NCBI GenBank assembly: GCA_018065895.1
Contig: JAGHSK010000006.1
Location: 1-64,000, forward strand
DNA: 64,000 nt
Direction of reading: 5' to 3'
Source of the DNA: Candidatus Cacconaster equi
GTDB taxonomy: Bacteria; Bacteroidota; Bacteroidia; Bacteroidales; UBA932
How positions within the stretch are numbered: position 1 is the stretch's first letter; every line of letters starts with the position of its first letter. Shown here piece by piece: positions 26,983 to 37,517 of this stretch. Made by a program: the position numbers and the translations under genes. The notes beneath the pieces were generated by a model, which was not told the DNA's origin, made no database searches, and saw only the letters and a list, made by a program, of their open reading frames with translations.

Positions 26983-29697
26983 CTAAAGTTTTGCAAGTCG
27001 CTCCCGGAGATTCTCAATCTTTGTCGTGGCATCGGAGAGTTTCTTGCGTTCAAGCTCGACGACCTGAGCCGGAGCGTTCGCTACGAAACGTTCATTCGAT
27101 AGTTTTGCCTGCACACCTTTCAGGAAACCTTCGAAACGTTGTATCTCGGCGAGAATCTTGGACTTCTCCTCAGCTACGTCAATCATTCCATCAAGCGGAA
27201 CATAGAACTGAACCGTTCCTACCATGAATGATTGTCCCGACTTGGATGCATCGATATCACTGACTATATCTATTTCAGATATATTAGCCATCTTGCGGAT
27301 AATAGGGTTCATGGATATCGGATAGCCCTCCTCCTTCACCTGAAGTTTGAGCGGCTCCTTCGGAGAGATGTTCTTTTGCTGGCGTATTGCACGTATCGCG
27401 GCAATTGCTTCAGTGGCAAGAGCAAAATCATTGATCAGAGTCTCATCAAACGGAGCGGCGACAGGCTGCATCTGCAGCATAACTGTTTCACCCTCCTTAC
27501 GCGGGGCTATGTTCTGCCATAGTTCCTCCGTTATGAAAGGCATGACAGGATGAAGGATCTTGAGCAGAGAATCAAAGAATCCAATGGTGGCATCATACGT
27601 CTTTCTGTCCATTGAAAGCTGTTTTCCATCTACAAATGCAGGCTTGACAAGTTCCAGATACCAGGCGCAGAAATCATCCCAGAAACATTTGTATATGCCC
27701 ATAACGGCGTCATTGATACGGAATTTCGAGAAATCCTCGTCAACCTGAGACAAAGTCCTGTTCAACTTGGACTTGAACCATTCGACCGCCATCCTGCTCT
27801 CTTCGCTCTGAGGCTTGTCTTCAACGCTCCATCCCTTTACAAGCCTGAATGCATTCCAGACCTTGTTGGAGAAGTTACGTCCCTGTTCAACCTGACTCTC
27901 GTCAAAGAGAATGTCATTTCCTGCCGAGGTGCAAAGAAGAATACCCAGACGCACACCGTCTGCTCCGTATTGCTCTATGAGTTTTACGGGGTCAGGGGAA
28001 TTTCCGAGCTGCTTGCTCATCTTTCTTCCGAGTTTGTCACGCACTATTCCTGTAAAGTAAACGTTACGGAAAGGAACGTCATTCATATACTCCTCCCCTG
28101 CCATTATCATTCGCGCTACCCAGAAGAAGATGATGTCCGGACCGGTTACAAGGTCATTTGTCGGATAATAGTATTTTATCTCACCGTTGTCCGGATTGTT
28201 TATTCCGTCGAAAAGGCTGACAGGCCAGAGCCAGCTTGAGAACCACGTGTCAAGCGCATCTTCGTCCCTTGAAAGCTGTTCTGCGGTCACATCGGCATAT
28301 CCTGGGAGTTTTCTTGCCTCTGCAAGAGCCTCGTCAAGTGTCAGTGCAACGACATACTTTTCCTCTTCTCCTTCCGCAACAGGCAGGAAATAGGCAGGAA
28401 TTCTGTGCCCCCACCAAAGCTAACGGCTGATACACCAGTCCTGAATATTCTCCAGCCAGTTCTTGTATGTGGTCACATATTTTGAAGGATGGAATTTTAT
28501 CTTTCCTTCCAATACCGGTGGAAGCGCGATATCGGCGAAATGTTTCATGCTGAGGAACCACTGCTTGCAAAGACGCGGTTCAACAGCCGTATCGGGATTG
28601 CGCTCCGAGTAACCCACCTTGTTGTCATAATCTTCAACCTTCTCCATAAGCCCCGCTGCTGCGAGATCCTTGGCAATCTGCTTGCGGACATCCATTCTGT
28701 CGAGTCCGACGTACATTCCCGCAGCTTCGCTGAGCGTTCCGTCAGGATTGAATATGTCAATTGTCTCAAGATTGTGGGCCTTTCCGAGATTATAGTCGTT
28801 GACGTCGTGTGCCGGGGTGACCTTCAGACATCCTGTTCCGAATTCTATATCGACGTATCGATCCTCGATTACAGGGATGATTCTGCCTACAAGCGGAACG
28901 ACAACCTTATGCCCGCGGAGCCACTGGTTCTTCGGGTCCTTCGGATTGACACACATTGCCGTATCGCCCATGATCGTTTCCGGACGTGTTGTAGCCACAA
29001 CTGCATAATATCTTCCATTTTCATCCTTGTGGAGAATCTCACCCTCTTCGCCGGTAGGTTTTACAGGATTCACGTCAGTGTCGGCAACATAATAACGTAG
29101 ATAGAAAAGTTTTGATTTCTCGTCGCGGTATACGACCTCCTCCGTAGAAAGAACCGTCTGTGCCTTAGGATCCCAGTTGACCATACGGAGACCTCTGTAG
29201 ATAAGCCCCTTCCTGTAAAGGTCAACGAACACTTTCATAACGGATTCGCTTCTCACCTCATCCATCGTGAAGGCGGTGCGGTCCCAGTCACAGCTTGCTC
29301 CAAGGCGGCGCAGCTGTTTGAGAATGATTCCACCGTGTTCCTCTTTCCATTCCCATGCATATTTGAGAAACTCTTCACGGCTCAGATCACGTTTTTTAAT
29401 GCCCATTGAGGCGAGTTTGTTGACCACTTTCGCCTCCGTGGCGATTGAAGCGTGGTCAGTCCCCGGAACCCAGAGCGCATTCTTGCCCATCATTCGCGCG
29501 CGGCGGATGAGTACATCCTGAAGGGTATTGTTCATCATATGCCCCATATGGAGGACACCTGTCACGTTCGGTGGCGGAATGACTATCGTATAAGGTTCAC
29601 GTTCATCCGGTTCTGAGTGGAAGAATTTATGTTCTGTCCAGTATGCGTACCACTTGTCTTCAGTGAGAGACGGGTCATATTTTATAGGAAGTTCCAT
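26983..29697 (-). CDS. valS: Valine--tRNA ligase, interrupted by one in-frame TAG at 28420-28422
   Basis: ORFs 26983-28290 and 28420-29697 are in the same frame; [12 protein letters not shown] (HIGH) in the upstream part, [12 protein letters not shown] (KMSKS) in the downstream part; ...[17 protein letters not shown]... across the stop. Confidence 0.95.
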
Positions 29698-29726
29698 CGG
29701 CGTATCAATTTCATTTCATGAAACTA

Positions 29727-29734
29727 CAAATGTA
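29727..29734 (-). promoter_or_regulatory. -7 element (TACATTTG) for valS
   Basis: CAAATGTA on + strand ~30 nt upstream of valS. Confidence 0.45.
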
Positions 29735-29757
29735 GCTAAAATCCATAAAAAAATGAA

Positions 29758-29765
29758 TAAATTTG
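29758..29765 (+). promoter_or_regulatory. -7 element (TAAATTTG) for recQ-like gene
   Basis: TAnnTTTG match 8 nt upstream of the ATG. Confidence 0.45.
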
Positions 29766-29772
29766 CATCCGT

Positions 29773-31470
29773 ATGAAGGAAACGCTGAAGAAATACTGGG
29801 GATATGACACCTTCCGCCCGATGCAGGAGGAAATCATCTCATCGCTCCTGGCAGGTCGGGACACCCTCGCAATCCTGCCCACGGGTGGCGGGAAAAGTAT
29901 CTGCTTTCAGGTTCCTGCCATGATGCGTGAAGGCATCTGCCTCGTGGTCTCCCCGTTGATAGCCCTTATGAAGGACCAGGTCCAGAATCTGGACAGACGC
30001 GGAATAAAGGCTTTGGCCATCTATTCCGGTATAACACATCGCGAGATTGACATCGCTCTTGACAATGCCGTTTTCGGTGATTACAAATTCCTTTACGTAT
30101 CTCCTGAAAGGCTTCACACAGCCCTTTTCAAGGCGCGAGTGGACAAGATGAACATAAACTTCCTTGTGGTGGATGAGGCGCACTGCATCTCCCAGTGGGG
30201 ATATGACTTCCGCCCCGATTACCTTGAAATAGCTGAAATCCGTAACCTGATCGGGAAAGAGGTACCTGTAGCCGCATTGACGGCGACAGCCACACCTGAC
30301 GTTGCGCTGGACATAATGAAGCAGCTGCAGTTCCGACAGGACAACCTGATAAAAGGCAGTTTCGAGCGTCCCAACCTGGCATACGTGGTAAGGAAGTGCG
30401 AAAACAAAATGGGCCAGATTCTGCGCATTTGTTCCGGTGTTCAGGGCAGCGGAGTCGTTTACGTTTCAAAACGGAAGAATGCCGAAGACCTTGCCGCCTT
30501 CCTGAAGGCTCATGGAATCTCAGCCGAAGCATATCACGCCGGAATGTCCAGGAGCACCCGCTCCACAGCACAGGATAGCTGGAAAAAAGGCGAAACGAGG
30601 GTGATTGTCTCAACCAACGCCTTTGGAATGGGGATTGACAAGGCTGACGTGCGATTCGTATGCCACTACGATATGCCTGACACAATCGAAGGCTATTTCC
30701 AAGAGGCGGGTCGCGCGGGACGCGATGGACAGCAGTCGTATGCCGTTCTTCTATGGAATGATTCAGACGTGAAAAGCTTGCGCCAGATACTCAGGACCTC
30801 CTTCCCTCCTCTCGATTATATTAAAGACATCTACCAGAAAGTCTACAGTTTCCTCGGATATTCATACGAAGAGGGCAAGGGCGCATGCGTGAAGTTCGAG
30901 CTGGAGAAATTCGCAGGAATGTTCAAGCTTCACGCCCTTACTGCATATTACGCCATCAAATACATTGAAACTGCAGGATACTGGACTCTTACGGAATCCC
31001 TGCACATACCGGCCAAAGTTCAGTTCATCGTATCGCGTGACGAACTGTACCGGATACAGCTTGGGTCAACTGATATCGACACCTTCATCAAGGTTCTTTT
31101 GAGAATGTACACGGGCATCTTCACCGAGTACGTGCCGATTGACGTGGAGCGCATCGCCAGATTCGGAAGATATGCGACGGAAGTTGTCACGGACAATCTC
31201 AAGAAGTTGGCACGGATGAACGTCATAAAATACATTCCGGTCATCGACTCTCCAATGATCAGCCTTAATTATGAAAGACTTGATCCAAAGAATCTGAGGC
31301 TGCCGAAGAGCGACTATGAAGACAGGCTCGACCGCAGGCGTGACCGTCTTGAGAAAATAATAGAATACGTGGAGCAGACGGAACTCTGCCGCAGCCGCTA
31401 CCTCCTCAAATATTTCGGACAGGAGAATAGCGCCGACTGCAGGCAGTGCGACATCTGCAGAGAAAAATAG
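29773..31470 (+). CDS. RecQ family ATP-dependent DNA helicase (short form)
   Basis: LPTGGGKSICFQVPA, VDEAHCISQWGYDFRPDY, QEAGRAGRDG; C-terminal Cys cluster CRQCDIC; no evident HRDC. Confidence 0.95.
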   Translation: MKETLKKYWGYDTFRPMQEEIISSLLAGRDTLAILPTGGGKSICFQVPAMMREGICLVVSPLIALMKDQVQNLDRRGIKALAIYSGITHREIDIALDNAVFGDYKFLYVSPERLHTALFKARVDKMNINFLVVDEAHCISQWGYDFRPDYLEIAEIRNLIGKEVPVAALTATATPDVALDIMKQLQFRQDNLIKGSFERPNLAYVVRKCENKMGQILRICSGVQGSGVVYVSKRKNAEDLAAFLKAHGISAEAYHAGMSRSTRSTAQDSWKKGETRVIVSTNAFGMGIDKADVRFVCHYDMPDTIEGYFQEAGRAGRDGQQSYAVLLWNDSDVKSLRQILRTSFPPLDYIKDIYQKVYSFLGYSYEEGKGACVKFELEKFAGMFKLHALTAYYAIKYIETAGYWTLTESLHIPAKVQFIVSRDELYRIQLGSTDIDTFIKVLLRMYTGIFTEYVPIDVERIARFGRYATEVVTDNLKKLARMNVIKYIPVIDSPMISLNYERLDPKNLRLPKSDYEDRLDRRRDRLEKIIEYVEQTELCRSRYLLKYFGQENSADCRQCDICREK

Positions 31471-31473
31471 AAT

Positions 31474-32046
31474 ATGGACAGATTCAGCAGCATAAAGGCA
31501 TTTGCATTCGACATCGACGGAGTCCTGACTGACGGTTCGCTGCTCGCAATGCCTGACGGAGACATACTCCGCACATTCAATACAAAGGACGGGTTCGGAA
31601 TACGCACAGCTACGGACAATGGCTATCCTGTGGCGATAATCACCGGAGGATGCTCTGAAAGCATAATTCACCGCTGCCACTCGTACGGCATAAATACCTC
31701 CGACCTTTTCATGCTTTCAAAGGACAAGATCGCCGACTTCCTGCTCTTTTGCGAAAGACACTCCCTCAAGCAGGAAGAGGTGGCTTACGTGGGTGACGAC
31801 ATTCCGGATATTCCTGTAATCAAAGTGGCGGGGCTCGGTGTCTGCCCCTGCGATGCAGTGGATGAAGTCAAGGAGATTGCCGACTTCATCTCCCCTTACC
31901 CCGGTGGAAAAGGTTGTGTGCGTGACCTCATAGAGAAGGTGCTCAAACCGGCAGGCCGGTGGCAGTTCCATCCCGACAAGCCCTGGTCGGGAAGTTTTCC
32001 TGAAAATATCGTGAAATTTGCCGGACTCACCGGAAGAAACATATGA
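31474..32046 (+). CDS. KdsC-like HAD phosphatase (KDO-8-phosphate phosphatase family)
   Basis: AFDIDGVLTDGSL, TKDGFGIRTA, AYVGDDIPDIPVIK. Confidence 0.88.
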   Translation: MDRFSSIKAFAFDIDGVLTDGSLLAMPDGDILRTFNTKDGFGIRTATDNGYPVAIITGGCSESIIHRCHSYGINTSDLFMLSKDKIADFLLFCERHSLKQEEVAYVGDDIPDIPVIKVAGLGVCPCDAVDEVKEIADFISPYPGGKGCVRDLIEKVLKPAGRWQFHPDKPWSGSFPENIVKFAGLTGRNI

Positions 32047-32633
32047 AAATGTTCGAAAAGCACAAAATCACTCTCGCATCTGCATCTCCGCGCCGCAGGG
32101 AGCTGCTCAAAGGCCTTGATATTGATTTCACTGTTGAAGTGGCCAAAGATGAGAAGGAGGCATACAGCGAAGGAATGGCCCGGGAGGATGTGCCTGAATT
32201 TCTTGCACGCCACAAATCCGAATCCTTCCACCGTCCGTTGGAACAAAACGAAATCCTCATTACGGCGGACACCCTGGTATTTGTCGGTGGAGAAATTATA
32301 GGCAAGCCGAAAGACAGGGCCGATGCCGTCAGAATGCTTGAAATGCTTTCAGGCGGCGTACATAAGGTGATAACGGGTGTATATCTGCGTTCAACTACGA
32401 AGACCCGTTCATTCAGCGTCTGCACGGAGGTCACCTTCAAGCAATTGAAAAAAGAGGAAATAGACTATTACATCGATAGATACAAGCCATACGACAAGGC
32501 CGGCGCCTACGGTGTCCAGGAATGGATCGGCTATATCGGCATAACCGGAATAAACGGTTCGTACTACAATGTAATGGGACTCCCCGTACAACGTCTGTAC
32601 GAGGAACTGCGAAAATTCGTATCAGAGGATTAG
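32043..32633 (+). CDS. Maf family nucleotide pyrophosphatase
   Basis: ITLASASPRRRELLKGL, DTLVFVGGEIIGKPKD, QEWIGYIGI. Confidence 0.93.
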   Translation: MKMFEKHKITLASASPRRRELLKGLDIDFTVEVAKDEKEAYSEGMAREDVPEFLARHKSESFHRPLEQNEILITADTLVFVGGEIIGKPKDRADAVRMLEMLSGGVHKVITGVYLRSTTKTRSFSVCTEVTFKQLKKEEIDYYIDRYKPYDKAGAYGVQEWIGYIGITGINGSYYNVMGLPVQRLYEELRKFVSED

Positions 32634-34030
32634 TTCCACTTTACGCGGCACACCACTGGACGGTGGTCCGATGCCATTGCGGCCGCAGGTACAAAAGATT
32701 CAAAAACCTTGCAGTCAAAACCCTTGAGCACGGCGATATAGTCTATTGTCCGATCAGGTTTGTCTGAAGGGAAAGTGAATACGGATGTGTCTGTCAGAAA
32801 GTTGAAATGCTCTTCCATTTTGCGGATTGCCTCGGAAGAAGGCGTTCCGTTCCAGTCTCCGGCAATGAATACCGGCTTTTCAGGGCAGTTCTGCCGGAAT
32901 TGTTTCACGGCATCCATAATGATATCCACCGATGCAAGCCTGTCCTCATCCGTCAATGAGAGATGTGTGTTGCAGAAGATATATGTACTGAATTCCGCCA
33001 TCAAAAGAGTTCTTCTCTCTTCCCTGCCGGGAAGTGCGATACTTTCGTATCTCAAAGGCTTTTCCCTGCTCAAGATACCTATACCATAAGCTCCTCCGTC
33101 AAAATCGATAGCCTTTGCGTAGATATACTCCATTCCGGTGCGGTCGGCAAGCTGTTTGAGGACAAAGTAACGGTTGCGTGCGGTGAGGCTGTCAAGCTCC
33201 TGAACAGCCACAATCTGCGGATTGTAGTCGCTTATGACCGCGGCCACCCTGTCGAAATTGACCTTCTTGTCCATCCCCTTGCAGTTGCGTACGTTGAAGC
33301 TCATGAACTTCTTTCCTTCGGAGTTGTCCTTGAATGCCGCCTTTACTTCCTGGGAGCGAAGCGATTTGAGCAGCATCTCCTCCATTATCTTGTAGCCTGC
33401 GGCATTGGGATGCACTCCATCTTTCGACAGCGAAGCAGGCAATCCGTTTTCGTTTTCAGGGTTTTCCCGGTCAACCATAGCGGAAAAATAGTCTACATAC
33501 GCGATATGCTCTTTGCCGGCATAAGCTTTGAGCTTGGCATTGAACTGCGGGATTCTCAGGTCCGGACGAAGCTTTTTCGCCCATGAGTACTGCTTTGCCG
33601 GCACCAATGCGCAGATTATCGGGGTAATGCCGTTTGCGCGGGCAATGTCGCACATGCTTGAGATATTTGCCAGAATCATTTCATCGGTAGACGGGCCGGT
33701 ATTTCCCGCAATGTCATTTGTTCCGGCAAGAATCACAACCGTTCTCGCGCCGGTTTCAACCACATCGTGTCTGAATCTGACAAGCATCTGCGGAGTTGTC
33801 TGTCCGCTGATACCCCTGCATATGAAGCCGTACTTCTCAAAGAATTCCGGACTGCGCCTTACCCAGAAGTCGGTGATGGAGTCACCCATCAGGACAACCC
33901 TGCCCTTTCCATAAGAGGCAAGAGCCTGATCGGCATCGATAAATCTCGCAAGATTCGCCCAATCCTGCGCCTGGGCACCGATAAACAACATCGATGCAAG
34001 GGCAACGGCGAACAGTCTCTTCATCATCAT
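32630..34030 (-). CDS. Fusion of SGNH/GDSL hydrolase and endonuclease/exonuclease/phosphatase (EEP) domain, secreted
   Basis: GDSITDFW, GISGQTT, GTND, DGVHPN (SGNH) then MSFNVRN, QELDSL, GDWNGTPSS, SDHRPVV (EEP). Confidence 0.88.
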   Translation of the reverse strand: MMMKRLFAVALASMLFIGAQAQDWANLARFIDADQALASYGKGRVVLMGDSITDFWVRRSPEFFEKYGFICRGISGQTTPQMLVRFRHDVVETGARTVVILAGTNDIAGNTGPSTDEMILANISSMCDIARANGITPIICALVPAKQYSWAKKLRPDLRIPQFNAKLKAYAGKEHIAYVDYFSAMVDRENPENENGLPASLSKDGVHPNAAGYKIMEEMLLKSLRSQEVKAAFKDNSEGKKFMSFNVRNCKGMDKKVNFDRVAAVISDYNPQIVAVQELDSLTARNRYFVLKQLADRTGMEYIYAKAIDFDGGAYGIGILSREKPLRYESIALPGREERRTLLMAEFSTYIFCNTHLSLTDEDRLASVDIIMDAVKQFRQNCPEKPVFIAGDWNGTPSSEAIRKMEEHFNFLTDTSVFTFPSDKPDRTIDYIAVLKGFDCKVFESFVPAAAMASDHRPVVCRVKWN

Positions 34031-35343
34031 AGAGCTATCAATATTATGTGATTACCTTTTGAAGTAGTGAAGAATCCGTTATAGTCGGCTTCACTGTCGA
34101 ATTTGAATCTCAACTGTGTGCGGCACCTCTGAGGTACATTGGTGTTCATCAGCACATTGCCTTCCACGCTGTAGAATCTGTCGAGTTTGTTGCCGGAGAA
34201 TTTGATGATTCTGTATCTTCCGCTCGGCATGCTGCCCGCGATGCCGATGCCTGTCGATGATTCGAAATGTGAAGGAAGCCTGTAGCCGTGAACCATTCCA
34301 AGAGGAATCGTACAGTGTGCAAAATCTATCGTGAGTTCAGCTCTGTTGGATGAGGACGGATTTGCCATGAAGGCCTGTTTGCCGAGGATCTCCTTTGCAT
34401 ACATCATTGTCCACAAGGCAGGGATATCGCCTTCGCATCCCGCAACAATGCCGTCATCATTGAGAAGCGCCAGGGCGAGACATGCCGTTGTCCTGCATTC
34501 GTCAAGAATTCCGAAACATTTTACCGTCAGTGCGGAAAGCTGATATCTGCCGCAGAGGTTGCGGAAAGCGACGTACAGACGGGCCGCCTTGTTCAACTCT
34601 TCGGCATCCCTGTCTTCAGTAACCAGATTCTCCATCTTCATGCAAACCTGCTTGACAGGTTTTTCATCCGGGGCTACGAGTTTGTATTCATCGATAAGTT
34701 CATCAAGTTGTATATCGATGAACTTCACATCGTACTCCTTTTCCATATACTCCCTGTCGACAGCTGAGGAAATCAGCCAGGAACTTGCATTCCCGAAAAG
34801 ACCTATTTTCTTCCGTGAAAGGACTCTGCGGTCGGCACGGTCGAAATAAGGTGACCTGTTCTTGCTTGAAAGGTCATCACTCTGGATAGGCGGAATCTCT
34901 CCGAAAATCTTCTGCTCCAAAGTCTTGAAATAGTTTGGATTGTAGTCCAATGGAGCATTCAACAGACAGCATTCGATGTGATTGTGGTCAAGATATGTGC
35001 TGATTTCGAATGATGCCGCAAGCGAGTTGTGAAGTCCGTCGCTCAAAAGGATCACAGGTCTTGGCAGTATGTCGAGGTATTGTCTGAACATCTCCTCGGT
35101 TCCGCCGGTGGCGATAAAACATACTGTCCGGGAATCCTCTGTATTGGCAAATTCTATCTGAAGTCTGTCGCCACAGGAGAATACACCGTTTGAACCATGC
35201 ATTCTGGTAGCAAGCGTTGAAGGATAAATAATGTTCAATTCAGCCATATCCCGCAGGGCCTGGAAAAGTGGTTCACGGGAGTTCATCACACTTGCATTAT
35301 CGTGAAGTGCTGAGGAGAAAACGATGAGATTGATCTTCTTCAT
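34027..35343 (-). CDS. L-fucose/L-arabinose isomerase-fold family protein
   Basis: GGTEEMFRQYL..PRPVILLSDGLHNSLAASFEISTYL; GCEGDIPALWTMM. Confidence 0.65.
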   Translation of the reverse strand: MKKINLIVFSSALHDNASVMNSREPLFQALRDMAELNIIYPSTLATRMHGSNGVFSCGDRLQIEFANTEDSRTVCFIATGGTEEMFRQYLDILPRPVILLSDGLHNSLAASFEISTYLDHNHIECCLLNAPLDYNPNYFKTLEQKIFGEIPPIQSDDLSSKNRSPYFDRADRRVLSRKKIGLFGNASSWLISSAVDREYMEKEYDVKFIDIQLDELIDEYKLVAPDEKPVKQVCMKMENLVTEDRDAEELNKAARLYVAFRNLCGRYQLSALTVKCFGILDECRTTACLALALLNDDGIVAGCEGDIPALWTMMYAKEILGKQAFMANPSSSNRAELTIDFAHCTIPLGMVHGYRLPSHFESSTGIGIAGSMPSGRYRIIKFSGNKLDRFYSVEGNVLMNTNVPQRCRTQLRFKFDSEADYNGFFTTSKGNHIILIAL

Positions 35344-36080
35344 ATCTGTAGATTTTGTACTGCGGCACTGACGGAGTCCAATGATTCCGCCTTGCCTATA
35401 TCAAACATTCTAAGTTCCTGGGGCACAGCTGCCCTGATTTTATATTTCCTGCAATAAGTCAAGTAAAAGTCCACGATCGGAAATTTTTCAGGCCACCCTT
35501 TCATCAGGTCGAAAATCATTGGAGAAACCATATGCACTCCGGAAAATGCAAGTTTTTCGCATTGATCGAGGTCTATTTTCCCATAAGGGCTTCTCACCTC
35601 CCCTGTCTCGACATTCGTCCAGCCGACAAGCTGCCTGTCGGAGTCGAAAAGGAAATATCTCGCAGTTTTACGGTCACTTACAAGGATTGTTGCCAGATCC
35701 CCCTCCTGGTGCTGGTTTCTGAACCACTCGAGATCAAGGTCGGATATGATGTCGACATTGTGTATCAGGACCGGGCCGACAGAATCATTGAGAAGCGGTG
35801 TGGCGTGCCTGAGTCCGCCTCCGGTTTCCCTGAGAAGGTCCGTTTCATCCGAATATGATATTTTAACGGAGAAATTGCCGTTGGCCGCTACATAATCCTT
35901 TATCTGGTCCGCGAAATGATGCACGTTGATGACGATGTCGTCATATCCGGCCGCTGTCAGGCGGGTGATGACCCGTTTGAGCATGGGCACTCCTGCCACC
36001 GGCACCAGCGCCTTCGGCATCGTGTCGGTGTATGGCTTCAGCCTGGTGCCCAGCCCCGCGGCAAATATCATCGCTTTCAT
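35340..36080 (-). CDS. Sugar-1-phosphate nucleotidyltransferase (MurU/HddC-like)
   Basis: KAMIFAAGLGTRLKPYTDTMPKALVPVAGVPML. Confidence 0.88.
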   Translation of the reverse strand: MKAMIFAAGLGTRLKPYTDTMPKALVPVAGVPMLKRVITRLTAAGYDDIVINVHHFADQIKDYVAANGNFSVKISYSDETDLLRETGGGLRHATPLLNDSVGPVLIHNVDIISDLDLEWFRNQHQEGDLATILVSDRKTARYFLFDSDRQLVGWTNVETGEVRSPYGKIDLDQCEKLAFSGVHMVSPMIFDLMKGWPEKFPIVDFYLTYCRKYKIRAAVPQELRMFDIGKAESLDSVSAAVQNLQI

Positions 36081-36092
36081 CTTGAACGGATA

Positions 36093-37511
36093 TTACAGCT
36101 GTTTTTCAAGTTCAAGCTCACGGTGTACGACGTGAACCCTTACGTTGAATTTCTTTGAGATATGTTCAGCCAGATGCTCCGCGCAATATACTGAACGGTG
36201 CTGCCCTCCGGTACATCCGAAAGAAACCATCAGATGGGTGAATTTGCGCTCGATGAAGCGGGCCACATGCGCATCCACCAGACTGTAGGCATTGTCAAGG
36301 AATTTCAAAACGCCTCCATCATCTTCCATGAACTTTATCACTTCAGCGTCCATCCCCGTGAAATGCTTGTAATGTTCGTATTTACCGGGATTTTCAAGCC
36401 CGCGGCAATCAAAGACATATCCACCTCCGTTCCCACTTGTGTCGTTAGGGATGCCTTTCTTGTATGCAAAACTGTAGATTGTGACTTCAAGTGTCTTGTC
36501 ACGGTTCATGTCGGTGAACTCCTTGAGGGACGTGAGCTCGTTGAGCACCTTTGTCAGATAAGGATACTCCTTGAAAGGAGTCTTCAACAGCTTCCGGAGA
36601 TTTTCCATCGCGTACGGCACGCTCTGAAGAAAATGCGGCTTCTTCTCGAAATATCCCCTGAAACCATATGCACCGAGTACCTGAAGCGTCCTGAAAAGAA
36701 CGAAATGACGGAGCGTTTCGAGGAAGGCCGGCTTGTCAACCGGCATATATTCCTTGAGTGCGTCAAGGTACGCGTCTATCAGCTCAGCTTTCAATTCATC
36801 AGAATATGAAGCTTTGGCCTGCCAGATGAAGGATGCAACATCATAGTAGATAGGACCCTTCCTTCCTCCCTGGAAATCGATGAAATATGGCTCGCCATTC
36901 TTCATCATCACGTTGCGGGCCTGAAAATCACGATACAGGAACGTATCGGACATACTCTTCATAAGGACTTCTGACATCTTCCGGAAGTCATCATCAAGCA
37001 GAATCTCACTGAATTCCACACCAGTGGCTTTGAGAAAGCAGTATTTGAAGTAATTCTGGTCGAAAGAAATCATTCTCTCGTCAAACTCCGGCTGCGGAAA
37101 GCATATGGAGTAGTCGAGTCCGTCGGAACCCTCGAACTGTATTCGCGGAAGGCATTTTACCGACTTTATGAGAAGATCCTTCTCTGCTTTTGAATACTGG
37201 CCTTTTTCACGGCCGTCCGCAATCAAATTGAAGAGGGTGTCGTTGCCCAGATCCTCCTGCAGATAATATTCGAAATCATCGCTGTGGGCAAGTACCGTCG
37301 GTACAGGTATTCCCTTGAGTTTGAAGTGCCGTGCAATCGTCCAGAAGGCTTTGTTCTCCTTCACGCTCTCGCCTTTCGCGGCTATGAGTGTACGATTATT
37401 TGAACCCCTTACACGAAAATATCTTCTGTTGCTGCCTGAAGATGGCAGTTCCACCATTTCCACGGGCTTCTCCCCGCAATAACGTTCGAATAAATCCTCT
37501 ATCTGTTTCAT
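36093..37511 (-). CDS. AmgK-like sugar kinase (APH fold) fused to RapZ C-terminal domain
   Basis: N-term FLYRDFQARNVMMKNGEPYFIDFQGGRKGPIYYDVAS; C-term VFDCRGLENPGKYEHYKHFTGMDAEV and SFGCTGGQHRSVYCAEHLA. Confidence 0.9.
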   Translation of the reverse strand: MKQIEDLFERYCGEKPVEMVELPSSGSNRRYFRVRGSNNRTLIAAKGESVKENKAFWTIARHFKLKGIPVPTVLAHSDDFEYYLQEDLGNDTLFNLIADGREKGQYSKAEKDLLIKSVKCLPRIQFEGSDGLDYSICFPQPEFDERMISFDQNYFKYCFLKATGVEFSEILLDDDFRKMSEVLMKSMSDTFLYRDFQARNVMMKNGEPYFIDFQGGRKGPIYYDVASFIWQAKASYSDELKAELIDAYLDALKEYMPVDKPAFLETLRHFVLFRTLQVLGAYGFRGYFEKKPHFLQSVPYAMENLRKLLKTPFKEYPYLTKVLNELTSLKEFTDMNRDKTLEVTIYSFAYKKGIPNDTSGNGGGYVFDCRGLENPGKYEHYKHFTGMDAEVIKFMEDDGGVLKFLDNAYSLVDAHVARFIERKFTHLMVSFGCTGGQHRSVYCAEHLAEHISKKFNVRVHVVHRELELEKQL

Positions 37512-37517
37512 ATCCTA

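Noticed and set aside
28187-28430. Small plus-strand ORFs spanning the valS amber site
   Set aside because: Low-complexity Ser/Ala-rich shadow ORFs; do not explain the stop codon.
26983-29697. Global TAG recoding (phage-like code 15) as explanation of the valS stop
   Set aside because: TAG is the normal terminator of several intact genes here (SSS, recQ, maf, pckA, porin) and no other in-frame TAG was seen in conserved genes.
30128-30685. 185-aa minus ORF inside recQ
   Set aside because: Antisense, Ser/Arg/Pro/Cys-rich, no homology pattern.
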